Made by a program: the position numbers and the translations under genes. From an uncultured Hungatella sp. (lineage in GTDB: Bacteria > Bacillota > Clostridia > Lachnospirales > Lachnospiraceae), in NCBI GenBank assembly GCA_910585645.1, contig CAJUFP010000091.1, forward strand, positions 1 through 20,884: 20,884 bases of DNA. The letters run 5' to 3'. This document shows positions 14,232-20,884 of the stretch, piece by piece. Every line of letters begins with the position of its first letter. The first letter of the stretch is position 1. Under the pieces are notes generated by a model. The model had not been told where the DNA came from, made no database searches, and saw nothing but the letters and a program-made list of their open reading frames with translations.

Positions 14232-15260
14232 ATGGCTTATATGGTTAAATCGTCTGAGAAATTAAGACCATCGGCTGCCGATACAGAAACAAAAGCTTTA
14301 TTGTATTTGATGAATTTCAGAGATGATAGCGATGAAATATATTTTTTTGTGGTAGATTTTTTTAACGATTTAACTGGGATGTCAAGAATATCTGATAAAC
14401 TTTGGGATTTGCAATCAAAAGGTGATAAGCAGTCCTCCCCATATGCGATAGGAACAGAATTAGTAACACTATATAAGAATTATGTTAGTGAATTTGATTT
14501 TGATAAGTATATTCTTTTCTTAGGCGGTGTATCAAATACTGTTCGAAAAGACAGCAGCCTTACACGATTTACGCTTTCTAATATTAATGATAAGGCACTC
14601 GGAAAATTGAAAAGTGGTTTGAAGGATGAATGCAAAAAGAAAACATATATATCAGATGAAGATATTACAGATGAGAAAATAGATAAATTTCTATCAGAAG
14701 TTTACTTTGTAATAGATGACCAAAGTAAAGCGGATTATGTAAAGAAAATAATAAAAATCAATCCTTCTATTATACCAGAGGAAGATACACTGGTTGCAAT
14801 TTTTAATGAAATAAGAGATGTGCAGGCGGGCAAAAAAAATATCGGTGTTGTGGAAGGGATAACAATAGAGGCGCCTGATGAAGCGTTAAATTATGGAAGG
14901 CATTTAACAACAACAGAAATTCGACTATTAGTTTTAAATAGAGTTTTGAATCAAAATGTTATTGGTTCACGAATTCCACCATCCTTTTTCGGTATATATG
15001 CTCAGTTTCCTGAAGAAAAAAGGAAAAACATGTTGGAAGATTGTCAACTTGATTTATCCAGAGCTTTATTCAATAGTAACTGTCAGGAAGACTTTTGGAA
15101 ACTTTTTGAGAATATATATAATACAGTTATTGCAAATCCGCAGGATAATGTTAATGAGATTTATCGAAATCTGGATAAAAATATAATTAAAAGATGCTTT
15201 GATTTTGAAACTCTTTCATTGAAATATTTTATCTCGGTGATAAAGGATGGGATTGGATAA
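14232..15260 (+). CDS. Cap4/DUF4297-like predicted nuclease, effector of a two-gene SMC-type defence cassette
   Basis: This 342-residue soluble protein starts at an ATG with GGAGG 9 nt upstream. The N-terminal region (about 15-100) has features of a PD-(D/E)xK-type nuclease of the Cap4/DUF4297 kind: a helix AADTETKALLYLM, a strand FFVVDFFNDLTG with Asp42 and Asp46, then LWDLQSKG (58-64), where Gln61 and Lys63 fit the QxK catalytic motif of this group, followed by GTELVTLYKNYVSEFDF. The C-terminal about 200 residues are helical with no motif I know and may contact the partner ATPase. The stop TAA overlaps the next ATG by one base (TAATG), so the two proteins are probably made together. In Lamassu and ABC-3C systems such a nuclease is unleashed by an SMC-like sensor and kills the infected cell by cutting DNA. 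Nuclease assignment is motif-based. The gene is AT-rich and unlike the adjacent conjugation genes. Confidence 0.65.
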   Translation: MAYMVKSSEKLRPSAADTETKALLYLMNFRDDSDEIYFFVVDFFNDLTGMSRISDKLWDLQSKGDKQSSPYAIGTELVTLYKNYVSEFDFDKYILFLGGVSNTVRKDSSLTRFTLSNINDKALGKLKSGLKDECKKKTYISDEDITDEKIDKFLSEVYFVIDDQSKADYVKKIIKINPSIIPEEDTLVAIFNEIRDVQAGKKNIGVVEGITIEAPDEALNYGRHLTTTEIRLLVLNRVLNQNVIGSRIPPSFFGIYAQFPEEKRKNMLEDCQLDLSRALFNSNCQEDFWKLFENIYNTVIANPQDNVNEIYRNLDKNIIKRCFDFETLSLKYFISVIKDGIG

Positions 15261-16867
15261 TGAAAATTAAGGCTATTTACATAGGGAATTCTGAAGAAGC
15301 TTTTGCTTTTGAGAATTTTCAAACTGGACTAAATATAATATCCAGTGATGACAACAATAAAGGAAAGACTATTGTAATTCAATCTATTGTATATTGCTTA
15401 GGAAATATACCTGTTTTTCCAACAGCGTTCGATTATGAAAATTACTTCCATATTTTATATATTGAACATAACAATGAAATAATAAAGATATGTAGAAAAT
15501 CAAAAAATTTTATTGTTAAAAAGGGGAAGGAATATGCCGTTTTTGATAACACGGCGGAATTTAAACGGTATTGGAATAAAAATATACAAACATTACCCTT
15601 AATAAAAAAAGATAATGTATGGAGAATTGTAGATCCTGAATTACTAGTACAGGTATTTTTTGTTGGGCAGGATAAAAAAACTACATCTAATATTGTAAAT
15701 AGAGGGTGGTATAAAAAAGAGGACTTTTATGCCCTTTTATATGCTTTAGGCGGCATAGGAGATAGCAATGCTGCTATTAACGATGTGGAAACAGTTAAAA
15801 AGAAAATTCGTGAATTGAAAACAGAAAAAGGTACTTTATTAAAGGAAAATAAAATATTATATAAACATAATGCTGCGTTTGAATATCTAAGTGCTACAAA
15901 TGATAAAATAGCACTTGAAAATATTTTAAAAGAAGCAGAGCATATAAAAGAAAAATTACTTTCATTAAAAAAAGAAAGGGCAAATGCTGTTTCGAGGCGG
16001 GCTAAAAATGAAATGGCACTAAAAGAACTTCGTTCATTAAATAGAACTATGAAAACAGGGCAGATTACCTGTTTGGATTGTGGCTCAAACCATATTGCAT
16101 ATGAGAGTGCTGATTCAGAATTTTCTTTTGATATTTCAACAACAACAATGCGAAAACAGATATTAGAATCTATCCAAGAGAAAGTTGATATATATAACGA
16201 GGAAATTGTTAGATTAACAAGTGAGATAAATTCTTGTCAAAAAGAGTTTGATTCATGCTTAAGCACTAAAGATATCCCGTTGGAGGCACTATTGGTAGTA
16301 CGTCAGGAGATGGAGGATGCAAGGGATGCCGATCTGAGGATAAGTGAAATTGATGCAGAACTTCAAGAACTAAGTGAACAGCTAGAAATGAAAGAAGCAA
16401 TTTCTGAAGATGTGTCAAAAAAGTGCGAAGATTTGCTGGCTGGTATAATAAAGGAAATGAATGAATTTTATAAATTTGTTGATATGGCAAGTGTAGCTGA
16501 ATATGATGATATTTTTACACCTAAAGATAAAATATATTCAGGAAGCGAGGCTACTGAATTTCATTTGGCTCGGATGTATGCATTTGTAAAAATACTTCGA
16601 CATGATTATCCAATAATTGTTGATTCGTTTAGAGCAGAAGATTTATCTTCTGATCGAGAAAAAAGAGCATTGCAAATGTTTGAAAAAATCTCTAATCAAA
16701 TTATATTTACAACTACTTTAAAAAATGAGGAACATAATAAATACGCAAATTGTGAAGGTATACATAATATTGATTTTAGTTCGCATATTACAAATAAAAT
16801 GCTATCTAAGAAATATATGGCACAATTTGTGAAAGCAGAAAAAGACCTATTAATAACAACCGGGTAG
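15260..16867 (+). CDS. Rad50/SMC-like ATPase with zinc-hook motif, LmuB-like sensor
   Basis: This 535-residue protein has split ATPase halves around a coiled coil. Walker A is DDNNKGKTIV (30-39) near the N-terminus after MKIKAIYIGN; residues about 175-400 are heptad-like coiled coil rich in Lys, Glu and Leu, broken by CLDC at 271-274, where a Rad50-type zinc hook would sit. The C-terminal half has a signature-like YSGSEATEFHLAR (426-438) and a Walker B strand YPIIVD (450-455). The residue after the Walker B Asp is Ser (DSFRAED) rather than the usual catalytic Glu; Glu460 may substitute. It is about half the size of Rad50, as in short defence SMC proteins. Translation is coupled to the nuclease-like gene upstream. 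By analogy with Lamassu LmuB and the DUF3732-type ABC-3C ATPases it may sense DNA ends or structures. No LmuC or separate middle component follows. Confidence 0.75.
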   Translation: MKIKAIYIGNSEEAFAFENFQTGLNIISSDDNNKGKTIVIQSIVYCLGNIPVFPTAFDYENYFHILYIEHNNEIIKICRKSKNFIVKKGKEYAVFDNTAEFKRYWNKNIQTLPLIKKDNVWRIVDPELLVQVFFVGQDKKTTSNIVNRGWYKKEDFYALLYALGGIGDSNAAINDVETVKKKIRELKTEKGTLLKENKILYKHNAAFEYLSATNDKIALENILKEAEHIKEKLLSLKKERANAVSRRAKNEMALKELRSLNRTMKTGQITCLDCGSNHIAYESADSEFSFDISTTTMRKQILESIQEKVDIYNEEIVRLTSEINSCQKEFDSCLSTKDIPLEALLVVRQEMEDARDADLRISEIDAELQELSEQLEMKEAISEDVSKKCEDLLAGIIKEMNEFYKFVDMASVAEYDDIFTPKDKIYSGSEATEFHLARMYAFVKILRHDYPIIVDSFRAEDLSSDREKRALQMFEKISNQIIFTTTLKNEEHNKYANCEGIHNIDFSSHITNKMLSKKYMAQFVKAEKDLLITTG

Positions 16868-16927
16868 TTTTGAAAACTGTAATTTACATGAATTATTATA
16901 AAAAGTTGGAGACAAAGATTATACAAT

Positions 16928-16968
16928 ATCACCTTATAAAATATTTTATTTTCTACCATTAAGGTGAT
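16928..16968 (+). terminator. Weak hairpin after the SMC-type cassette
   Basis: ATCACCTTA (16928-16936) pairs with TAAGGTGAT (16960-16968), a perfect 9-bp stem around a 23-nt AT-rich loop, about 60 nt after the ATPase stop codon. There is no strong T-run after it. The 259-nt gap (16868-17126) is AT-rich and otherwise holds no gene I can support, so the hairpin probably marks the boundary between two cassettes. Confidence 0.35.
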
Positions 16969-17126
16969 TTATAAATTGTAATATTCTGTTTACGATTAGT
17001 AATTTATTATTTTATAAATTTGTGTTAGTTTCAAATATTCCAATAATTAGCAAAATGAAATTATTAAATATTTGCCTTATTTAGAAAATGTAAAGAGTAA
17101 TAATTTACGGATAGGAGAAAATAGTC

Positions 17127-18164
17127 ATGTATAATGAAGATAATGTCAAGGCTGAATTAGACAATATAAAAGCTATAAAAGAAGAAAACTCAGCAAGTGA
17201 AAATGTCAAAAATTTTTATCAAAAGAATGAACCTTATATTAATGCATGCCATGCTTATTATGCAGATTATGAATCAAAAAAGGAGTACTATTTAAAAACT
17301 ATGCAATATAATGACATAAATAATTTCAAGAAAGAATTAGTTGGTAAAATTATATTAGTTTTAACAGCGAATCCCATTGAAGAAGGGGTATTATTGCATA
17401 GTCTTGTAGATGCCGGAAGAGAAAAATTAGCTTTTTATTTATTAAATGATAATGTTTACCATGTATGCCATTTAAATGAGCATACGATAATACATGTGCA
17501 TGCAAGTAAAACTGGAGAAGAACTTACCCGAAGAACAATAAATGCGGCTAGTAGTATTTTTGAACCCGATATAATTGTCCTACTTGGAATTTGTTATGGC
17601 GTTGATTTTAATAATTATTCATTAGGTGATGTTTTAATTGCATCTGGATTAAAAACATATAGATTAAATTTTCGGGATTCAGATAAAACTGACGAAACAA
17701 TATTTGAGGCAGAGGAAGAAGATTTTAGGATTCCAAATAGTCATTTGTTTTCTGTTGTTAAACAAACTTTTTCTTACAGACAAATATACAGTTCTATATC
17801 AGAAAGGAATGGTTCTAAAATATCTGTTAATTGGAAAACTGGAACAATATTATCATCTAATAGCCTTATGAGCAGTAAACGAGTCAAACAAGCTGTTATT
17901 CAAGCTTTTGGTGCTGCAAAACCGAAACCAATTGGTGGAGAGATGGAAGGGGGAGGTTTATTGAAAACAAAGATTGTAGAAGAACAAAGTTTAGACCGAT
18001 GGCTTGTGATAAAAGGAATTTGCGACTGGGGAGAAAAAAAGAATAGCCTTGATGAAAATCCAAAAGTAAGTGAACATATGAAAGATGCAATTCAGGCAAT
18101 GGCAATGGTACATACATGGAGTATATTTTATGAAATGTTGATGCAGGAGTGTTTTTTAAGATAA
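17127..18164 (+). CDS. Nucleoside-phosphorylase-fold protein (predicted nucleotide/nucleoside N-glycosidase)
   Basis: This 345-residue protein starts at an ATG with AGGAG 9 nt upstream. Residues 1-70 are a charged helical extension; about 72-335 form a PNP_UDP / MTA-SAH nucleosidase-like domain. Visible family motifs are KIILVLTANPIEE (74-86, first strand), DIIVLLGICYGVD (148-160), LGDVLIASG (166-174), GGEMEGGGL (270-278; Glu274 in the ribose-binding MEG motif) and VIKGICDWGEKKN (294-306; Asp300 in the position of the catalytic Asp). Housekeeping members salvage nucleosides and are about 230-280 residues; here the N-terminal extension and the P-loop NTPase partner gene 37 nt downstream suggest a defence effector. 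PNP-fold effectors in Detocs (DtcB) cleave ATP in infected cells, and PNP domains also occur in other defence systems. Substrate here is unknown. The gene is AT-rich cargo. Confidence 0.75.
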   Translation: MYNEDNVKAELDNIKAIKEENSASENVKNFYQKNEPYINACHAYYADYESKKEYYLKTMQYNDINNFKKELVGKIILVLTANPIEEGVLLHSLVDAGREKLAFYLLNDNVYHVCHLNEHTIIHVHASKTGEELTRRTINAASSIFEPDIIVLLGICYGVDFNNYSLGDVLIASGLKTYRLNFRDSDKTDETIFEAEEEDFRIPNSHLFSVVKQTFSYRQIYSSISERNGSKISVNWKTGTILSSNSLMSSKRVKQAVIQAFGAAKPKPIGGEMEGGGLLKTKIVEEQSLDRWLVIKGICDWGEKKNSLDENPKVSEHMKDAIQAMAMVHTWSIFYEMLMQECFLR

Positions 18165-18201
18165 TAATAGAAACTTTGAATTATAGGAAAGGAACCTAAA
18201 C

Positions 18202-20433
18202 ATGAATAAGTTTTATGAAGATATAGAAAAAATAAATTGCAAATACCTTTTAGAAGCCACACCTTTTAGAATAGATCCAAAAGTTAATTTTTCACGGAAA
18301 CTTAACGAAGAAGTCTTTTTTAGATATTTATATAAAGAAGCTTCATCAGGGATAAACTATAAAGAGAATGAGTTATTTAATCGTAAAGTATCAGATGCGT
18401 TTAAAGACGTTGAGAATAAATATGCTAAAGTAGAGATGATTCATATTGCAGGATATGGTGGTTGTGGAAAAACTACATTTGTTAGGCATTTGCTTTGGAA
18501 TCAGTGTAAGCAAAACGGACATACATATGAAATAGTTGATTATGAAGGAACCGAAACTGCAGCGGATCCATTGCTAATTAGAGTATCTCATAAATTAAAA
18601 ATATTAAATAGTATAGATTTTACTAAATTCATTTATTCTGTTGCAAATGAAGAGATTTTAAACATGAATCGGTTTCATACTTGTTTACATCAGATGATTG
18701 AATTAACAGAGTATTTAAAAGAGAATAATGCATCAGATGAGTATGCAATAAAAAATCACTTAAAAAGTCAAATTACATTATTTGATAAAGTGGATGATTT
18801 TCTTGCGTATTTATTGACCTTAGATTTTGTTACATTATTGTATGGGGAATATACGGATGAATCTAAAAAACCATTTATTATTTTAATTGATAATGTAGAT
18901 TCTTTAAGTGATTTGCACGAAGAATCCACACTGATTTCTGCTATAAAAGATTTCATAACAAATTGTAATTTCTTCTTTGGACAAAATATTAATTGTAAAA
19001 GTACTTTTGGAGGAAAACAGTTATATCAGCTTATTGAAAAAACAAAATTAGTATTTTTCTTGACTACAAGAATTGCAACTATAAAGCGATATAATGAATT
19101 ATATCCTGATTTAGAAAATCTTTATGGTTGGAATAGTGCCACAATGCCAGAACATTATTATGATCACAAAGAAATTATTAATACACGCATAAATTACTAT
19201 TTAAAGCAAGAAAATAGTAGAAATTCAGAAACAGTTAAAGAGTTATTTAAAATTAAATATTTAGCGGAAGTTGCATATTCAAACCATAATTTTAAACGTT
19301 TATTTAATGGGAACATTCGATTTTGTATCGAACGTCTTTGCGATATAGTTGCTCATTATAATAGTAGTATTATACAACAGTGCCTTAATTTATATAGTAT
19401 ACGAAACAAAATACCTGAAGCAACGACAGGAGCTAATGGAATGCTTCTTTCAATGCTTCTTACGGAGTTTAAGAATAATGGTGTATATAGAGAAAAATTG
19501 CAATTGAGTGAATGTAAACAAGATGATGAGGTCTCATTATCAAGACTAATACTTACATTGCTACGCGAAAGGGGAGATAGATGTTCTATGCTAGAACTCT
19601 ATAATTTGCTTTCTCCATTTTTTGACATTGATGATATAACAAACGAAATCTGGTTTTTAAATGAGAGCAGTAGAAAAATCTGGCGGCGACTGTTGCTATT
19701 TAATGTGAAATTTCCAACGAGTTTGGTAGAATTGCGCAAACAAGGGCAGGCCTATAAAAAACATAATGTTGAAATCGAAGAATATTCAGAAGTGGATATA
19801 TGTACATCAGGAAAAGCATATATAGAGTTTGTAGTACCACATTTTGAATTTATGTTAAGCAGACATAATCACAGCATAGGATTACTGGAGGACAGAAGGA
19901 GTCAGCCCCTTTTTGCAGATAGTAGTGAAGCAGAAATTAATACAGATATATTCAAGTATCGGTTTGAAAAAAAAATAGATTGGGTTTATCAAGATGTCCG
20001 CGATTGTTGCTATAACTCAGTACACTTTTCAGATAAAATATGTGATTATTATAATATTTCCCGAGATGATTATATAAACAACACAGTATATAATTATATG
20101 GCATATGCGCAAGATGGAACTGTTCGTTTTAAACAAAGTTATGAGTCGAGGTTAATTTTTTCTCATATTGGTTATATAGAAAGATACAGGAGGTATTTAT
20201 TAAAGAAACATAGAGAAGATAAAGATTACTTAGTAGATATTAATAAGAGAATTATTAATTTTATACAAAAATATATATCTTTGTATACCGATGAGAAAAC
20301 ATGTTATCAAACTGAGGAGCAAAACAAAGCAGCTAAAGAACTAGAAAATGCAATTGAAAGAATAAAGCAATCTGATTATAGAGATTATGTGACTAAAGTT
20401 GAAACTAAAGCAGGCGAAACTGAGGAAATGTGA
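18202..20433 (+). CDS. STAND-like P-loop NTPase, predicted sensor partner of the PNP-fold protein
   Basis: This 743-residue protein starts at an ATG after GGAAAGGA. Residues 1-75 form a helical N-terminal region. The NTPase core has HIAGYGGCGKTTFVRHLL (81-98; Walker A with Lys90), PFIILIDNVDSLSD (224-237; Walker B with Asp230) and KLVFFLTTRIATIKR (282-296), a sensor-type TTR as in STAND ATPases. The region around FKRLFNGNIRFCIERLCDI looks like the helical lid, and SLSRLILTLLRERGDRCSMLELYNLLSPFFD like a winged helix. The last about 200 residues are helical and unrecognised, a plausible sensor part but without visible TPR, WD or LRR repeats. No membrane segment is seen. STAND proteins switch by oligomerising when they bind a trigger. 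Placed directly after the PNP-fold gene it would act as sensor or activator. The same fold could instead be a KAP- or AAA-like NTPase; the family is uncertain. Confidence 0.65.
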   Translation: MNKFYEDIEKINCKYLLEATPFRIDPKVNFSRKLNEEVFFRYLYKEASSGINYKENELFNRKVSDAFKDVENKYAKVEMIHIAGYGGCGKTTFVRHLLWNQCKQNGHTYEIVDYEGTETAADPLLIRVSHKLKILNSIDFTKFIYSVANEEILNMNRFHTCLHQMIELTEYLKENNASDEYAIKNHLKSQITLFDKVDDFLAYLLTLDFVTLLYGEYTDESKKPFIILIDNVDSLSDLHEESTLISAIKDFITNCNFFFGQNINCKSTFGGKQLYQLIEKTKLVFFLTTRIATIKRYNELYPDLENLYGWNSATMPEHYYDHKEIINTRINYYLKQENSRNSETVKELFKIKYLAEVAYSNHNFKRLFNGNIRFCIERLCDIVAHYNSSIIQQCLNLYSIRNKIPEATTGANGMLLSMLLTEFKNNGVYREKLQLSECKQDDEVSLSRLILTLLRERGDRCSMLELYNLLSPFFDIDDITNEIWFLNESSRKIWRRLLLFNVKFPTSLVELRKQGQAYKKHNVEIEEYSEVDICTSGKAYIEFVVPHFEFMLSRHNHSIGLLEDRRSQPLFADSSEAEINTDIFKYRFEKKIDWVYQDVRDCCYNSVHFSDKICDYYNISRDDYINNTVYNYMAYAQDGTVRFKQSYESRLIFSHIGYIERYRRYLLKKHREDKDYLVDINKRIINFIQKYISLYTDEKTCYQTEEQNKAAKELENAIERIKQSDYRDYVTKVETKAGETEEM

Positions 20434-20655
20434 AAAGCAACCTTTCTGAAATACTATCAATTATCGCCCGCCTAAATAGTTTAAGGGACAATATTTTTCC
20501 TCAATAATCAGTGTATATTACGGTAAAAATGTACCCCTGTTCCAGAGGAATAGAGATATCGGGAGACCGGAACTATGATACTGAGAATCTGGAACAGGGA
20601 TACCGCACTTAATTGACTGTTTACTGTTTAATGCAGAATTTACTCCCTATACTTT
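20434..20655. other. Gap between convergent units with one long inverted repeat
   Basis: Between the NTPase stop codon and the interrupted minus-strand gene there is no protein gene I can support. It holds a weak CCTAAA-TAG-TTTAAGG hairpin (20471-20486) followed shortly by ATTTTT, a possible terminator for the NTPase gene, and the long inverted repeat listed separately at 20531-20603. The inverted repeat section is more GC-rich than its surroundings. Confidence 0.4.
20531..20603. repeat. 16-bp inverted repeat around a 41-nt centre (structured element or transposon remnant)
   Basis: GTACCCCTGTTCCAGA (20531-20546) and TCTGGAACAGGGATAC (20588-20603) pair at 15 of 16 positions, with a G-T pair at the mismatch on one strand. 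The 41-nt centre contains CGG-GAGA-CCG, a small hairpin with a GNRA-type loop. There is no T-run at either side. It may be a small transposon-like element (arms as terminal repeats), a structured RNA, or an old insertion-sequence scar. No target-site duplication is obvious. Confidence 0.55.
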
Positions 20656-20884
20656 CTACATGAATCCATGTTTCTCCAGAGCCGCCAGAATAATGTTAAT
20701 CTTATATGCATTATGTCTATGTAACTAGACAACTGTTAGAAACTTATCCAAATATTCATCTTTGCTTAGGCCAAAAGCAGAATACCTTGTATATTTAGAT
20801 ATCCTGCTTTCATTTTCCCACAAATAGTCTTTAAACCTACGATTAACCATAAAAGTAGCACTACACAATGTTTCAAAAAATAAA
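20656..20884 (-). pseudogene. 3' end of an unknown gene, interrupted by an in-frame TAG (5' end outside window)
   Basis: On the minus strand a frame is open from the right edge to a TAG at 20725-20727, giving protein-like sequence with CSATFMVNRRFKDYLWENES and YSAFGLSKDEYLDKFLTVV. The same frame continues past the stop for another 22 codons (LHRHNAYKINIILAALEKHG) to a second TAG at 20656-20658, and that continuation also looks like ordered, coding-type sequence. A single C-to-T change could have turned a CAG into the first TAG. Either the gene simply ends at 20725 and the rest is chance, or it is a decayed gene. I do not recognise the family. Confidence 0.4.

Noticed and set aside
14956..15186. 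Plus-strand 76-codon frame inside the nuclease-like gene
   Set aside because: It is a shadow frame inside a supported gene with a coupled downstream partner.
16696..16959. Minus-strand 87-codon frame after the SMC-like gene
   Set aside because: Most of it is antisense to the ATPase C-terminus; the rest is AT-rich gap sequence that stays open by chance.
14232..20433. Toxin-antitoxin or CBASS interpretation of the cargo cassettes
   Set aside because: No cyclase (CD-NTase), antitoxin-size gene or second-messenger sensor domain is seen. The Cap4-like nuclease is paired with an SMC-like ATPase rather than a cyclase.
1..20884. CRISPR array, tRNA, rRNA, relaxase, integrase, attachment sites
   Set aside because: I looked for spaced repeats, RNA gene motifs and recombinase or relaxase signatures and found none in the window.

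Overview
The window looks like part of an integrative and conjugative element (ICE), or a related mobile element, from a Clostridia-type Firmicute, most likely Lachnospiraceae or a relative. Three things point there: strong AAAGGAGG ribosome binding sites, frequent TTG and GTG starts, and a type IV secretion (T4SS) gene set of the Tn1549 / C. difficile CTn kind (VirD4, VirB4, VirB6-like, a pilin-like protein, a cell-wall peptidase, and small conserved families I recognise as DUF6100-like and DUF5697-like). No relaxase, integrase, attachment site, rRNA or tRNA is visible, so the element extends beyond the window or is only partly present.

Layout. (1) Positions 1-578 hold the AT-rich 3' end of a plus-strand membrane protein gene cut by the window edge; it ends at a hairpin (612-649) between convergent genes. 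(2) Positions 677-13811 are a GC-rich minus-strand block, read right to left: VirB2/TrbC-like pilin, VirB6/TrbL-like membrane protein, secreted Gly/Ser-rich protein, membrane-anchored C39-like peptidase, PrgI-VirB4 fusion ATPase, DUF5697-like protein, DUF6100-like protein, winged-helix protein of unknown function, VirD4 coupling ATPase, and an acidic protein with three S1-like folds. Short spacings and overlaps suggest one conjugation operon. Several hairpins lie in its leader and in two intergenic gaps. (3) Positions 13812-14231 are a divergent control region where base composition drops sharply to AT-rich; it carries an intrinsic terminator facing the conjugation operon and a pair of near-identical 15-bp direct repeats with 21-bp period. 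(4) Positions 14232-20433 form an AT-rich plus-strand cargo island with two separate two-gene cassettes. The first pairs a Cap4/DUF4297-like predicted nuclease with a Rad50/SMC-like ATPase carrying a zinc-hook CxxC, resembling a two-gene Lamassu or ABC-3C defence system. The second pairs a nucleoside-phosphorylase-fold protein with a 743-residue STAND-like P-loop NTPase; I cannot match it to a named system, and it is the best candidate here for an undescribed anti-phage module. (5) Positions 20434-20884 contain a 16-bp inverted repeat (15/16 match) around a 41-nt centre and the interrupted 3' end of a minus-strand gene.

How the parts fit: the GC-rich genes would build the mating channel and couple DNA to it, while the AT-rich genes are cargo with the look of a defence island carried by the element. 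In both cassettes a nucleotide-powered sensor is paired with a predicted toxic enzyme (DNA cleavage in one, nucleotide or nucleoside cleavage in the other), the usual arrangement of abortive-infection systems. All functional statements come from motif reading and recalled family knowledge; no searches were run.
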